Part shown: in pieces, positions 43,441-52,282 of the stretch
Numbering within the stretch: the stretch's first letter is position 1
How the letters are laid out: each line of letters begins with the position of its first letter
Origin: Clostridia bacterium
Lineage (GTDB): Bacteria > Bacillota > Clostridia > Christensenellales > Borkfalkiaceae
Assembly: GCA_017465145.1 (NCBI GenBank)
Contig: JAFTWU010000009.1
Location: 1-64,000, forward strand
Direction of reading: 5' to 3'
DNA: 64,000 nt
Notes under the pieces: model-generated
The model's database searches: none
Told to the model about the DNA's origin: nothing
The model's input: only the letters and a program-made list of their open reading frames with translations
Program-made: the position numbers and the translations under genes

Positions 43441-45942
43441 ATGTATTACGATTCTTTTTCTGGCAACGTAAAACAAGTTATCGACCTAGCAACAGAACTA
43501 GCCCGCCGTTTTAGATGCAGATATATCGGCACGGAACATATTCTTTTCGGGCTTATGAACGTTACTGAAGGCAGGGCGGCGGCCATTTTGCGCGAAGCCG
43601 AAGTTGACAACGAAAGATTTCTTAATTTATTTAAAAGGTCGGTTGACCCAAACAACGTTATAACGGGCAATATGTTTACCGCCCGTACTAAAAGATTGTT
43701 TGAAAAATCGGTTGATATCTCTTTGCAAGCCCGTTCAGGTTTTGTTGGAACGGAACACCTTTTGCTTGCGCTATTAATTGAAAAAGACAGTCTTGCCGTT
43801 GCTATTCTTAAGGCGATGGGGGTAGACGTTGACCAAATGGCAGACGATATCTCTAAATCTCTTTTCCGTGAAGACCTTTACGAAGACGATTACGAAGATA
43901 TAGAAAACGAAGAAGAACAAAGCGTTTTAGGGGATATGGCGCGCAGTCAACGAAATAAAGCCTTTGACAAAAAGGTAGAAACTCAAGACGAACTTGGTGA
44001 ACTTTCTAAGTTTGGCGTTAACCTTAACAAACAAGCGGAGATAGGCAAGTTAGACCCCGTTATCGGCAGAAAAAACGAAATTGACCGCGTTATTCAAATT
44101 TTAAGCAGAAGAACGAAAAATAACCCCGTTTTAATAGGTGAACCAGGGGTTGGTAAGTCTGCCGTTGTTGAAGGGCTTGCTCAAGCCATCGTCAAGGGCA
44201 ACGTACCAGAAATTTTAAGCGATAAAATAGTTTTCTCTTTGGATATTGCAGGTATGCTTGCGGGCGCAAGATATCGTGGTGATTTTGAAGATAGACTTAA
44301 AAAAGTTATCGACACCGTTAAACAAAACGGCAATATAATTTTGTTCATTGATGAAATTCACAATATCGTCGGCGCGGGCAGTACGGGTGAAGGCAATATG
44401 GATGCCGCAAACATCTTAAAGCCTATGCTTTCTCGTGGGGAACTTCAAACGATAGGCGCAACTACCATTGACGAATATAGAAAATATATAGAAAAGGACG
44501 CTGCGCTAGAACGCCGTTTCCAACCTATAACCGTTGATGCACCAAGCACAGAAGAAACGGTGGAAATATTAAAAGGACTTCGCGATAAATACGAAAGTCA
44601 CCACGGCGTAAGTATCCCGGACGATGCAATTATTGCTGCAGTTACCTTAAGTGATAGATATATTACCGATAGATTTTTACCCGACAAAGCAATAGACCTT
44701 ATTGACGAAGCGGCGTCTAGGGTAAGACTTGATAGTTATAATTCCCCCGCTGAAGCAAAGCAAAAGGAAAGCGAACTTGCTACCCTTACCGCTCAAAAGA
44801 ACGAAGCGAAGCGCAGGGAAGATTTTGAACGTGCGCTTAAAATTAGTAAGGAAATTGACCGCGTTAATAAAGAATTAGAAGAAATTAGAAAACAAGCAAG
44901 TCAATATAACGGTGCACGTGAAAAGTTAAAATTAACCCCCGATAATATTGCAAAAGTGGTAAGTAATTGGACGGGCGTTCCCGTAGTAAAACTTACCGAA
45001 ACGGAAGCACAACGTTTGCTTGATTTAGAAAACGTGTTGCACCAACGCGTTATCGGTCAAACGGACGCGGTAAAGGCTGTTTCCGACGCTATTAGAAGGG
45101 CGCGTGCAGGTTTAAAAGACCCAAATCGCCCCGTTGGTTCGTTTATATTCGTCGGTCCTACCGGCGTTGGTAAAACGGAACTTTCTAAAGCGCTTGCAGA
45201 AGCGGTTTTCGGCAACGAAGACAATCTTATCAGAATTGATATGAGTGAGTATATGGAAAAGCACGCCGTATCCAAGATGGTTGGCGCGCCCCCAGGATAC
45301 GTTGGTTTTGACGAAGCGGGGCAACTTACCGAAAAGGTTAGAAGAAAACCCTATTCGGTAGTTTTGTTTGACGAAATTGAAAAGGCTCATCCAGACGTTT
45401 TCAATATAATGTTACAAATTCTTGACGACGGCAGACTTACCGACAGTAAGGGTAGGCTAGTCGACTTTAAGAACTGCATCATTATAATGACTTCTAACGT
45501 CGGTGCAACTGAGGTTCAAAACACTAAACCGCTAGGTTTCGTTGCAAACGCGCAAGCCGAATATGAAAATATGGTTGATAAGTATATGGACGCGCTTAAA
45601 TCTAAGTTCCGCCCAGAATTCTTAAACCGTATTGACGATATAATCGTATTCCATAAACTAACTAAAGAAGAAACGGCGTCTATTGCAAGCCTACTTCTTG
45701 CATCACTTAGAAAACGTCTTGCCGTTATGGATGCTAAACTTGAAGTTACGCCCGCCGCTATGGATTTAATTACCGAAAAAGGTTACGATTCTAACTACGG
45801 CGCACGCCCACTTAAACGCGTTATCCAACGCCATATTGAAGACAAACTTAGCGAAGATATTTTGCGCGGTTCGTTCGCTCAAAAAGGCACGGTTATAATC
45901 GATGCTGAAGACGGGAACTTCGTGTTTAGATATCAAGCGTAA
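43441..45942 (+). CDS. clpC: AAA+ unfoldase ClpC
   Basis: The 833-residue protein has a double Clp N-domain (1-145), AAA-1 with GEPGVGKSAVVEG, an M-domain with a UVR-like segment (RREDFERALKISKEI), and AAA-2 with GPTGVGKTELSK. The N-domain binds phosphoarginine in known ClpC proteins. It unfolds marked proteins into ClpP, which is not in the window. AAGGAG lies 10 bases before the ATG. Confidence 0.97.
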   Translation: MYYDSFSGNVKQVIDLATELARRFRCRYIGTEHILFGLMNVTEGRAAAILREAEVDNERFLNLFKRSVDPNNVITGNMFTARTKRLFEKSVDISLQARSGFVGTEHLLLALLIEKDSLAVAILKAMGVDVDQMADDISKSLFREDLYEDDYEDIENEEEQSVLGDMARSQRNKAFDKKVETQDELGELSKFGVNLNKQAEIGKLDPVIGRKNEIDRVIQILSRRTKNNPVLIGEPGVGKSAVVEGLAQAIVKGNVPEILSDKIVFSLDIAGMLAGARYRGDFEDRLKKVIDTVKQNGNIILFIDEIHNIVGAGSTGEGNMDAANILKPMLSRGELQTIGATTIDEYRKYIEKDAALERRFQPITVDAPSTEETVEILKGLRDKYESHHGVSIPDDAIIAAVTLSDRYITDRFLPDKAIDLIDEAASRVRLDSYNSPAEAKQKESELATLTAQKNEAKRREDFERALKISKEIDRVNKELEEIRKQASQYNGAREKLKLTPDNIAKVVSNWTGVPVVKLTETEAQRLLDLENVLHQRVIGQTDAVKAVSDAIRRARAGLKDPNRPVGSFIFVGPTGVGKTELSKALAEAVFGNEDNLIRIDMSEYMEKHAVSKMVGAPPGYVGFDEAGQLTEKVRRKPYSVVLFDEIEKAHPDVFNIMLQILDDGRLTDSKGRLVDFKNCIIIMTSNVGATEVQNTKPLGFVANAQAEYENMVDKYMDALKSKFRPEFLNRIDDIIVFHKLTKEETASIASLLLASLRKRLAVMDAKLEVTPAAMDLITEKGYDSNYGARPLKRVIQRHIEDKLSEDILRGSFAQKGTVIIDAEDGNFVFRYQA

Positions 45943-46034
45943 ATTTATTAGTTAACAATTTTTACAAAAATTTTTACCCTTCAAAAAAGGAAATTTGAAC
46001 CTTTTCGTAGTAATAATATGTAGGAGGGAAAAAT

Positions 46035-46559
46035 ATGAAGTTTGAAATTACTGCAAGAAATTACGACGTAGGCGAAAAACTTAAAAACGTTACGGAACAA
46101 AAACTTTCTAAACTAGATAAATATTTTGCTTTAGAACAACCTTCCGCAAAGGTAACGTTTAAGAAACAAGCGACTAGTTTAACGCTAGAAGTTATGCTAG
46201 ATTACGCTGGCAAATTCGTGCGCGCAACGGCGTCTGGCGATAATTTTTACGACCTTATCGACGTAGTGTTGCCTAAACTTGAAGGGCAAATTAGAAAATA
46301 TCGCACCCGCTTTGACAAGCACAACAAAAATTCCGCTTATCGCGATGCAGTTGAATTTGGCGGTACTGCCTATAAAAAGGCTAGTATCGTTAAAGAAAAG
46401 AAATTCAAATTAACCCCCATGACCGTTCAAGAAGCAACGGAAGAAATGGAACTTTTAGGACACGGCTTTTACGTATTTTTAGAAGCAAAAAGCAATACCG
46501 TTCAAGTATTGTATTTAAGAAACGACGGAGACTTAGGATTAATAGAACCTGAAATTTAA
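46035..46559 (+). CDS. hpf: Long-form ribosome hibernation promoting factor
   Basis: The 174-residue protein has an N-terminal S30AE domain (MKFEITARNYDVGEKLKNVTEQ onward) and the C-terminal dimerisation domain (KFKLTPMTVQEATEEMELLGHGFYVF split in two strands) of long HPF, which pairs ribosomes into inactive 100S dimers. GGAGGG precedes the ATG. Confidence 0.95.
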   Translation: MKFEITARNYDVGEKLKNVTEQKLSKLDKYFALEQPSAKVTFKKQATSLTLEVMLDYAGKFVRATASGDNFYDLIDVVLPKLEGQIRKYRTRFDKHNKNSAYRDAVEFGGTAYKKASIVKEKKFKLTPMTVQEATEEMELLGHGFYVFLEAKSNTVQVLYLRNDGDLGLIEPEI

Positions 46560-46564
46560 TTGAT

Positions 46565-47362
46565 ATGCAAACGGGTATTTCAACGGCATCACTATTTGGG
46601 CGTATGCCCACCGAAGAGGCTTTAGAGTTTTTAGATAAAAACAATATCCCCGTTGCCGAAGTTTTTTTGGAATCTTTTTGTGAATATGCAAACGATTTTG
46701 GTAAAATACTACAGCAACGAAAGGGGGATATAAAAGTTCACTCGGTACATACGCTAACAACTCAATTTGAACCGCAACTTTACAGTATCAACGAAAGGGC
46801 GCAAAACGACGCGTTCAAACTTCTTGATATGACGATGTCTACGGCAAAGATGATAGATGCCACCTATTATACCTTTCACGGCGGGGCAAGGTTCAAAAAA
46901 ACCCCCTTCGTAATAAACTTTGAAAGGGTAGGCGAAATAACCAGAAAAATTATGGACGTGTGCAGTCACCACGGCGTAACACTTGCTTACGAAAACGTTC
47001 ATTGGGCATATTACAATTACATAGGGTTCTTTACCGAATTAAAAAAACGCGTTCCCGACTTAAAGGCGACCTTCGACGTAAAGCAGGCACGCCAAAGCGG
47101 AATAGATTACCGCGAATTTATCGACGAAATGGGTGAATCTATCGTTACGGCGCATTTATCGGACGTTGACGCTAGTGGCAAAATGTGTTTGCCAGGGCGT
47201 GGCGTTACCGACTTTAACGATATGTTCATTAGACTTCGCGATAAGGGTTTTGACGGGGCGCTCATTATGGAGGTGTATCAAAATGATTTCCAATCTTACA
47301 GAGAACTTTTTGATTCCTTCGGCTACGTTAACGATTTAGCCAAAAAGGTTTTCAAAAGGTAA
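46565..47362 (+). CDS. TIM-barrel sugar phosphate isomerase/epimerase family protein
   Basis: The 265-residue protein belongs to the xylose-isomerase-like TIM barrel (AP endonuclease 2) superfamily: YTFHGG, LAYENVHWAYYN, ATFDVKQARQSG, HLSDVDASGKMCLPGRGVTDF and LIMEVYQND supply metal ligands (His, Glu, Asp, His, Glu). The substrate cannot be told. It starts 5 bases after the hpf stop without a clear ribosome site, so translation may depend on hpf. Confidence 0.85.
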   Translation: MQTGISTASLFGRMPTEEALEFLDKNNIPVAEVFLESFCEYANDFGKILQQRKGDIKVHSVHTLTTQFEPQLYSINERAQNDAFKLLDMTMSTAKMIDATYYTFHGGARFKKTPFVINFERVGEITRKIMDVCSHHGVTLAYENVHWAYYNYIGFFTELKKRVPDLKATFDVKQARQSGIDYREFIDEMGESIVTAHLSDVDASGKMCLPGRGVTDFNDMFIRLRDKGFDGALIMEVYQNDFQSYRELFDSFGYVNDLAKKVFKR

Positions 47363-47452
47363 GTTGTGCCTTAGAATTAGGCAATAAAAGGCTGGTACTT
47401 TGCCGGTCAAACAGTTCTCTAACTTTTAAGACAATTAAATAAAAACAACGAT

Positions 47453-47490
47453 AAAACCGCTGTCAGCATAGTGCTGACAGCGGTTTTAAA
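47453..47490. terminator. Strong 16-bp terminator hairpin
   Basis: A perfect 16-base stem (47453-47468 with 47472-47487, loop TAG) flanked by A-rich and T-rich ends. It ends the plus-strand cluster and could also stop minus-strand transcription from spoVG. Confidence 0.85.
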
Positions 47491-47624
47491 TTAACATGGT
47501 TTATTAGGTTTTTAGTTAGCCCGAAAGTTTTTTCTTTACCATTATTTTCGGGGTATAAAGGTAAAACAAAAGTTACGTGATATGGTCGTACCACGCAAAA
47601 TATTAAGTTACAGGTACGATAAAA

Positions 47625-47897
47625 CTAGTCTTGGGGTTTTGCTTTTTCTTCTTCAAAAGCGTTAAGAATAACTTTAATAAGTTGTTCTCTCATTTCCGTT
47701 TTGATTGGGTGAGCGATATCTTTATATTCGCCTTCACCGGTCTTTCTGCTGGGCATAGCAATAAAATAACCTTCACTACCTTCGATTATCTTAATGTCGT
47801 GCACAACGAAACAATCGTCAAACGTAACAGAAGCCACGCCTTTGAGTTTGCCTTCGTCCCTTTTTACTAGGCGAACTCTTACATCAGTAATAGTCAT
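47625..47897 (-). CDS. spoVG: Septation/sporulation regulator SpoVG
   Basis: The 90-residue protein starts [11 protein letters not shown] and contains [23 protein letters not shown], the highly conserved SpoVG core. AAGGAAGG precedes the ATG at 47897; a longer reading has no site. SpoVG is a small DNA- and RNA-binding regulator linked to sporulation and envelope functions in Firmicutes. Confidence 0.97.
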   Translation of the reverse strand: MTITDVRVRLVKRDEGKLKGVASVTFDDCFVVHDIKIIEGSEGYFIAMPSRKTGEGEYKDIAHPIKTEMREQLIKVILNAFEEEKAKPQD

Positions 47898-47928
47898 ACT
47901 AATACCTTCCTTAACATATATTATCCAC

Positions 47929-47957
47929 ATTTTACCATACAAAAGTGCCCTTTTCAA
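47929..47957 (-). promoter_or_regulatory. Promoter of spoVG
   Basis: On the minus strand TTGAAA (47957-47952) and TAAAAT (47934-47929) have a 17-base spacer, about 30 bases before the ATG. Confidence 0.6.
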
Positions 47958-48079
47958 TAGGTTTTTTAAAAAAAATGGCGTTTTTTTCAATTTTTTTGCC
48001 CTAAAACCCCTATTTTTTAACGTTTTTTAATTTTTTTAACTTTGTGAAACGCTAGACTTTTACTTGCATAAAATATAGT

Positions 48080-49474
48080 ATGAAAAAATTTTTATGCGAT
48101 TTTTACGCTAGTAAAATTTTCTTTTGCGGTATAGGGGGAGTGTCTATGAGTGCCCTAGCATTATACCTTAAAGAAAGCGGTTTTGAAGTTAGTGGTAGCG
48201 ATAAAAGTAAGGGCGAAATAGTGGCTGAACTTAAACGGGCGGGAATAACCGTCTATTCTAGGCACGATAAACTAAACGTTCAAGGGTGCGACGCCTTTGT
48301 TTATAATTCTGCAATAAGTGAAGATAACCCAGAACTTATCTATGCCCAAAATTGCGGTATTCCTATTATAGAGCGTAGCAAACTGCTCTCTTATATAATG
48401 AGTTGCCACAAAAAAAGTATCGGGGTTGCGGGGTGTCACGGAAAAACTACCACGACGGCAATGATTGCGCACGTGTTTAAGGTTGCAAATCTTTCTCCAA
48501 CCGCATTTATAGGTGCAAAAGACGGCTTTATGATGGGGCAAAAAGACTATTGCATTGCTGAAGCGTGCGAATACAAAAAGAATTTTTTAAACCTAAACCC
48601 TAACGTTGCCGTCATCTTAAATATCGGTTTTGACCACGCCGACAGTTATAAAGATATTAACGACGTTGCAAACGCCTTTTCAATTTTTACAAAAGATAAA
48701 ATAGCCGTTATCAACGAAGACGATATTTTTAGCGAAAAACTGTTTGGCAAGTCTACGATAACTTTCGGTATTGATAAAATGGCAACCTATCGGGCGAAAT
48801 ATTTAACTCTTGGCAAACAAGGTTATTCTTTTACCTTATATATTTACGGCAAAAAGACGTGCAGAATTAATCTTAAGATAGGCGGAAGACACAACGTTTA
48901 TAACGCCCTTGCAACTTGTAGCGTTTGTCACTCTTTCGGTATGGATATTAAAACTATAAAACGGGGGCTTGAAACTTTTAACGGAGTTAGCCGACGCTGT
49001 GAACGTATGGGCAACTTTAACGGCGTGCCCGTAATTGCCGATTACGCCCACCACCCAACCGAAGTTTCCGCTCTAATCAAAGGGTTTATAGAAAGAAAAA
49101 AACGCCCGCTTGTAATATTTCAACCGCACACCTATTCGCGCACGCAAAGTTTAATGGGTGAATTTATAAACGCGCTATCCTTAAAAGAAGAAAACGGCGC
49201 AACCATTATTTATAAAACTTATTCCGCAAGGGAAAAATTTAACTATTCGGGTAGTGGCTATTCTCTTTATAAATCTCTTTGTAAAAATCTAAAGGAAACG
49301 GGGGACCCCGCGCAAAAAGTTTACTATGTAAATACGCCTAAAAAACTATTCGATAATATTTCGTATTTGCTAAAGTCGGCTAAAATAAATTGCGACTGCA
49401 TTTTAGTCGTAGGGGCGGGGGATATTTACGATATTTTTAAAAAAAGACTTAAATCCACAAAAAGCCTTCACTAA
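48080..49474 (+). CDS. murC: UDP-N-acetylmuramate-L-alanine ligase
   Basis: The 464-residue protein has the N-terminal FFCGIGGVSMSALA UDP-binding loop, the ATP motif GCHGKTTTTAM, and DYAHHPTEV and FQPHTYSR, all typical of MurC. It adds L-alanine to UDP-MurNAc in peptidoglycan synthesis. No Shine-Dalgarno sequence precedes the ATG; the AT-rich sequence directly upstream could be a promoter very close to the start. Confidence 0.94.
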   Translation: MKKFLCDFYASKIFFCGIGGVSMSALALYLKESGFEVSGSDKSKGEIVAELKRAGITVYSRHDKLNVQGCDAFVYNSAISEDNPELIYAQNCGIPIIERSKLLSYIMSCHKKSIGVAGCHGKTTTTAMIAHVFKVANLSPTAFIGAKDGFMMGQKDYCIAEACEYKKNFLNLNPNVAVILNIGFDHADSYKDINDVANAFSIFTKDKIAVINEDDIFSEKLFGKSTITFGIDKMATYRAKYLTLGKQGYSFTLYIYGKKTCRINLKIGGRHNVYNALATCSVCHSFGMDIKTIKRGLETFNGVSRRCERMGNFNGVPVIADYAHHPTEVSALIKGFIERKKRPLVIFQPHTYSRTQSLMGEFINALSLKEENGATIIYKTYSAREKFNYSGSGYSLYKSLCKNLKETGDPAQKVYYVNTPKKLFDNISYLLKSAKINCDCILVVGAGDIYDIFKKRLKSTKSLH

Positions 49475-49550
49475 CTAAAATGATTAACTATTAAAGCATT
49501 GGCTAAAACAAAAAAATAATAAAAAAAGTTACACAAATTTAGTTAAATGA

Positions 49551-49579
49551 TTGCCAAAAAATTGCTTTTAGTGTATTAT
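49551..49579 (+). promoter_or_regulatory. Promoter of the malate/lactate dehydrogenase gene
   Basis: TTGCCA at 49551-49556 and TATTAT at 49574-49579 with a 17-base spacer. Confidence 0.55.
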
Positions 49580-49612
49580 ATATGTGAACTTTAATTATAA
49601 TAGGAGAAAGTT

Positions 49613-50581
49613 TTGATTATGGTAAACAAAAAGAGAAAAATAGCAGTTCTTGGCACAGGTAACGTAGGCGCAACCGTTGCTTACACCCTTACTTTATCAG
49701 GCATCGCATCTGAAATCGTTTTAGTTGATATCAACAAAGAAAAGGCAGAAGGCGAAGCGTTAGACTTAACCCAATGCGCAGCGTGCGTTCCTTCTGTTAA
49801 AGTTTGGAGCGGTGAATACGAAGACGTTGCAGGTTCTGATATCGTTGTAGTAACTTTCGGCGTAGGCAGAAAGCCCGGTCAATCACGTTTAGACCTTGCT
49901 AAAATCAACGTAGGTATCTTAAAGAGCGTTATGCCCAACGTTGCAAAAATTGCACCCGACGCCATCTACGTTATCGTTTCTAACCCCGTTGACGTATTAA
50001 CTTACGTAACCTTAAAGTGCACCGGTCTTCCCGCAAACCAAGTTATCGGTACGGGTACGCTACTTGATAGCAACCGTCTAAGCCAAGCAGTTGCTGCTTA
50101 CTGTGGCGTTGACATCACCAACGTTAACTCTTACGTTTTAGGTGAACACGGCGACGCTTGTATGGCTCCTTGGAGTCTTTGCACCATTGCAGGTTATCCC
50201 GTTAAAGAATACTGCACCAAATTTATGGGCGTAAGCGAAGATGAACTTAACGCCGAACTTGAAAACATTTACACCGGTATGGTAGCATCTGGCGCAAAGG
50301 TTATCAAGGCAAAAGGCGCAACCTTCTATGCAATCGCTGCATCAGCAGTTAAACTTATCAAGGCTATTTTATCAGATACCGATACTATCCTTCCCTTATC
50401 AACCGTTCTTCACGGTGAATACGGCGCTAACGATATGGCAATAGGCGTTCCTTGCGTAGTTGGTGGCTCTGGCTTTAAGAAGGTAGTTGAACTTCCCTTA
50501 ACCGCAGAAGAACAAAAACTCTTCGACGAAAAGATTGCTTCACTTGACGCGACCTATACCGCTTTGGAAGTAAGAAACTAA
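49613..50581 (+). CDS. mdh: LDH-like malate dehydrogenase (L-lactate/malate dehydrogenase family)
   Basis: The 322-residue protein has the NAD-binding VLGTGNVGATVAY, the active-site loop VGRKPGQSRLDLA and GEHGDACMAPWS. The residue before KPG is Arg86, equivalent to position 102, where LDH has Gln and MDH has Arg. The overall sequence is LDH-like. Clostridial enzymes of this kind with RKPG act as malate dehydrogenases. AGGAG is 6 bases before a TTG at 49613 and 12 before the ATG at 49619, so the TTG start is slightly preferred. Confidence 0.82.
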   Translation: MIMVNKKRKIAVLGTGNVGATVAYTLTLSGIASEIVLVDINKEKAEGEALDLTQCAACVPSVKVWSGEYEDVAGSDIVVVTFGVGRKPGQSRLDLAKINVGILKSVMPNVAKIAPDAIYVIVSNPVDVLTYVTLKCTGLPANQVIGTGTLLDSNRLSQAVAAYCGVDITNVNSYVLGEHGDACMAPWSLCTIAGYPVKEYCTKFMGVSEDELNAELENIYTGMVASGAKVIKAKGATFYAIAASAVKLIKAILSDTDTILPLSTVLHGEYGANDMAIGVPCVVGGSGFKKVVELPLTAEEQKLFDEKIASLDATYTALEVRN

Positions 50582-50599
50582 TTTCTAATTTGGTTTAAC

Positions 50600-50706
50600 C
50601 GTAAAAGGGAGTAGTTGGCGTAATTTAATTACGTTCGTGCCGTCGTCAGTACGACGTTTGCGTCCGGCGGTACGGAACTATAAACAGTTTTAACAAGACT
50701 TTTATC
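50600..50706 (+). promoter_or_regulatory. yybP-ykoY (manganese) riboswitch aptamer
   Basis: The segment has the two signature blocks of the class: AAAAGGGAGTAG at 50603-50614 and CAAGACTTTTA at 50694-50704, which pair by TAAAAG/CTTTTA (50602-50607 with 50699-50704) to form P1. Between them are hairpins CGTAATT/AATTACG (50619-50633) and CGTCGT/ACGACG (50641-50656, with the common CGTCAGTACG). The class senses Mn2+ and usually turns on export genes. The 3' strand of P1 is also the left arm of the terminator at 50695, so ligand binding should prevent termination. Confidence 0.75.
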
Positions 50707-50732
50707 GTTTTTTACGGTAGAAGTCTTTTTTT
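50695..50732 (+). terminator. Regulated terminator of the riboswitch
   Basis: The arms 50695-50708 and 50714-50727 (14 bases, one or two wobbles) are followed by seven T. The left arm overlaps the aptamer's closing strand, so the two structures exclude each other. It lies 80 bases before the transporter ATG. Confidence 0.8.
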
Positions 50733-50812
50733 ATTAATATTCCACATACTAAATGGGTAAAGTGGGAAAACGCGCCAAGCGATTTATTCTTACTTTGCCT
50801 ATGGAGATAAAA

Positions 50813-52114
50813 ATGACACCAGAAAAAATTTGTGTCCTTGTGTTTTTCGTTCTTACCTATATTTTGATTATTGCATTGCCTAAATATAAGGTATGGACAA
50901 CCTTAGGGACTGCCGTTGCCATAACCATTACCACTATGGTAAGTGGCAAAATGAATTTTATGGATTTATTAACGGCAATAGATTATAACGTTATTTTAAT
51001 GCTTGTCGGCATTATGTTTACCGTTTACTTTTTTGCGGAATCTCAAATGCCAAATAAACTTGCAGATAAAATGATGACTAAAATGCCAAACTCTTTAATG
51101 GCAATAATAACTCTTTGTATTATAAGCGGTGTAATTTCTGCATTTTTAGACAACGTTGCAACCGTTTTAATGCTTGCGCCTATTGCGCTTGTCATTTGCA
51201 AAAAATTAGAAATTTCACCTATTCCTGTAATCATTTCAGTTGCTGTTTCATCTAACTTGCAAGGTGCTGCAACCCTTGTTGGCGACACTACGTCAGTTAT
51301 GCTTGGCGCACAGGCGAATATGAGTTTTTTCGACTTCTTCTTTATGGACGGAAAGTTCTCTATTTTCTGGGCGGTAGAAATCGGCATGCTATTAACTATT
51401 CCCGTGCTGATTATCTTATTTAGAAAATATAACAAAAAACTTGACTATCAGTCAGAAGATATTAAAGTTAAAACCATTGTTCCATCAATTTTATTAATCG
51501 TTAACTTGGCGCTTTTGGTCGTATCTTCTTTCATTGAGAAAAAGCCCGCAATTACCAACGGTATTATCTGTATGGTAATAGGTATAATCGCACTTATCTT
51601 TGATAGCGCGCGCTATAAAACAAACGCTTTTACTTCAACCAAAAAGGCGGTTGACTTTGAGTCTATTGCATTTTTAGCCTTACTTTTCATAATTATTCAA
51701 GGTGTAGACAAGGTTGGCATTATTAAAGATATTTCTAACTTCTTTGCAACGCTTGGTAGCAAAAACTTATTCTTACTTTATACCATTATCGTATTCGGTT
51801 CAGTTATAATTTCCGCATTTATAGATAATATCCCTTACGTTGCAACAATGCTACCCGTTATCGCTGGCTTGCTTGAAACCTTAGGCCCGCAATACGGCAC
51901 GGTGCTATACTTTGGTTTACTTTGCGGTGCAACCCTTGGCGGTAACTTAACGCCCTTCGGCGCATCTGCAAATATCGTTGGTATGGGTATTTTAAAAAAA
52001 GAAGGGCATGCCGTTAAAGTGAGCGACTTCTTTAAGATAGGCATACCCTTTACTTTAATGGCAGTTCTTGGCGGATACGCGTTTATCTGGCTTGTATGGA
52101 GCATGGGCGTATAG
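50813..52114 (+). CDS. ArsB/NhaD (ion transporter superfamily) permease, riboswitch-controlled
   Basis: The 433-residue protein starts at 50813 with GGAG 6 bases upstream; an ATG at 50753 has no site. It has about eleven membrane segments in two repeats, each with the family motif: FLDNVATVLMLAP in the first and FIDNIPYVATMLPV in the second. GDTTSVMLG and GGNLTPFGASANIVGMGI also fit. The superfamily includes arsenite, sodium/proton and dicarboxylate carriers. Control by a yybP-ykoY riboswitch suggests a link to manganese or another metal, possibly export; this is inference. Confidence 0.85.
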   Translation: MTPEKICVLVFFVLTYILIIALPKYKVWTTLGTAVAITITTMVSGKMNFMDLLTAIDYNVILMLVGIMFTVYFFAESQMPNKLADKMMTKMPNSLMAIITLCIISGVISAFLDNVATVLMLAPIALVICKKLEISPIPVIISVAVSSNLQGAATLVGDTTSVMLGAQANMSFFDFFFMDGKFSIFWAVEIGMLLTIPVLIILFRKYNKKLDYQSEDIKVKTIVPSILLIVNLALLVVSSFIEKKPAITNGIICMVIGIIALIFDSARYKTNAFTSTKKAVDFESIAFLALLFIIIQGVDKVGIIKDISNFFATLGSKNLFLLYTIIVFGSVIISAFIDNIPYVATMLPVIAGLLETLGPQYGTVLYFGLLCGATLGGNLTPFGASANIVGMGILKKEGHAVKVSDFFKIGIPFTLMAVLGGYAFIWLVWSMGV

Positions 52115-52140
52115 AAACAAGACGGTAGATTTTCAAAAAA

Positions 52141-52171
52141 TTGACGCGTTTAGTCATTTGTAATATATAAT
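52141..52171 (+). promoter_or_regulatory. Possible distal promoter of the beta-helix protein gene
   Basis: TTGACG at 52141-52146 followed by TATATAAT at 52164-52171; the spacer is 17 bases to TATATA or 19 to TATAAT. Confidence 0.4.
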
Positions 52172-52185
52172 GTTTATATTCGATA

Positions 52186-52214
52186 TTGACATAATCAAAA
52201 ACGCGGTATATAAT
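52186..52214 (+). promoter_or_regulatory. Consensus promoter of the beta-helix protein gene
   Basis: TTGACA at 52186-52191 and TATAAT at 52209-52214 with a 17-base spacer match the sigma-A consensus exactly. The expected start site is near 52221. Confidence 0.8.
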
Positions 52215-52226
52215 TTTATTAAAGAT

Positions 52227-52252
52227 AGGCTTAATTATATTAAGCCTTTTTT
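52227..52252 (+). terminator. Hairpin with T-run right after the promoter
   Basis: AGGCTTAAT at 52227-52235 pairs with 52239-52247 and is followed by six T. It starts only about six bases after the predicted transcription start, so it is either an attenuator, an mRNA 5' stabiliser, or the terminator of the upstream transporter gene overlapping a promoter. Confidence 0.65.
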
Positions 52253-52282
52253 AATACGGCAAACTGTTTAGGAGGCTTTATT

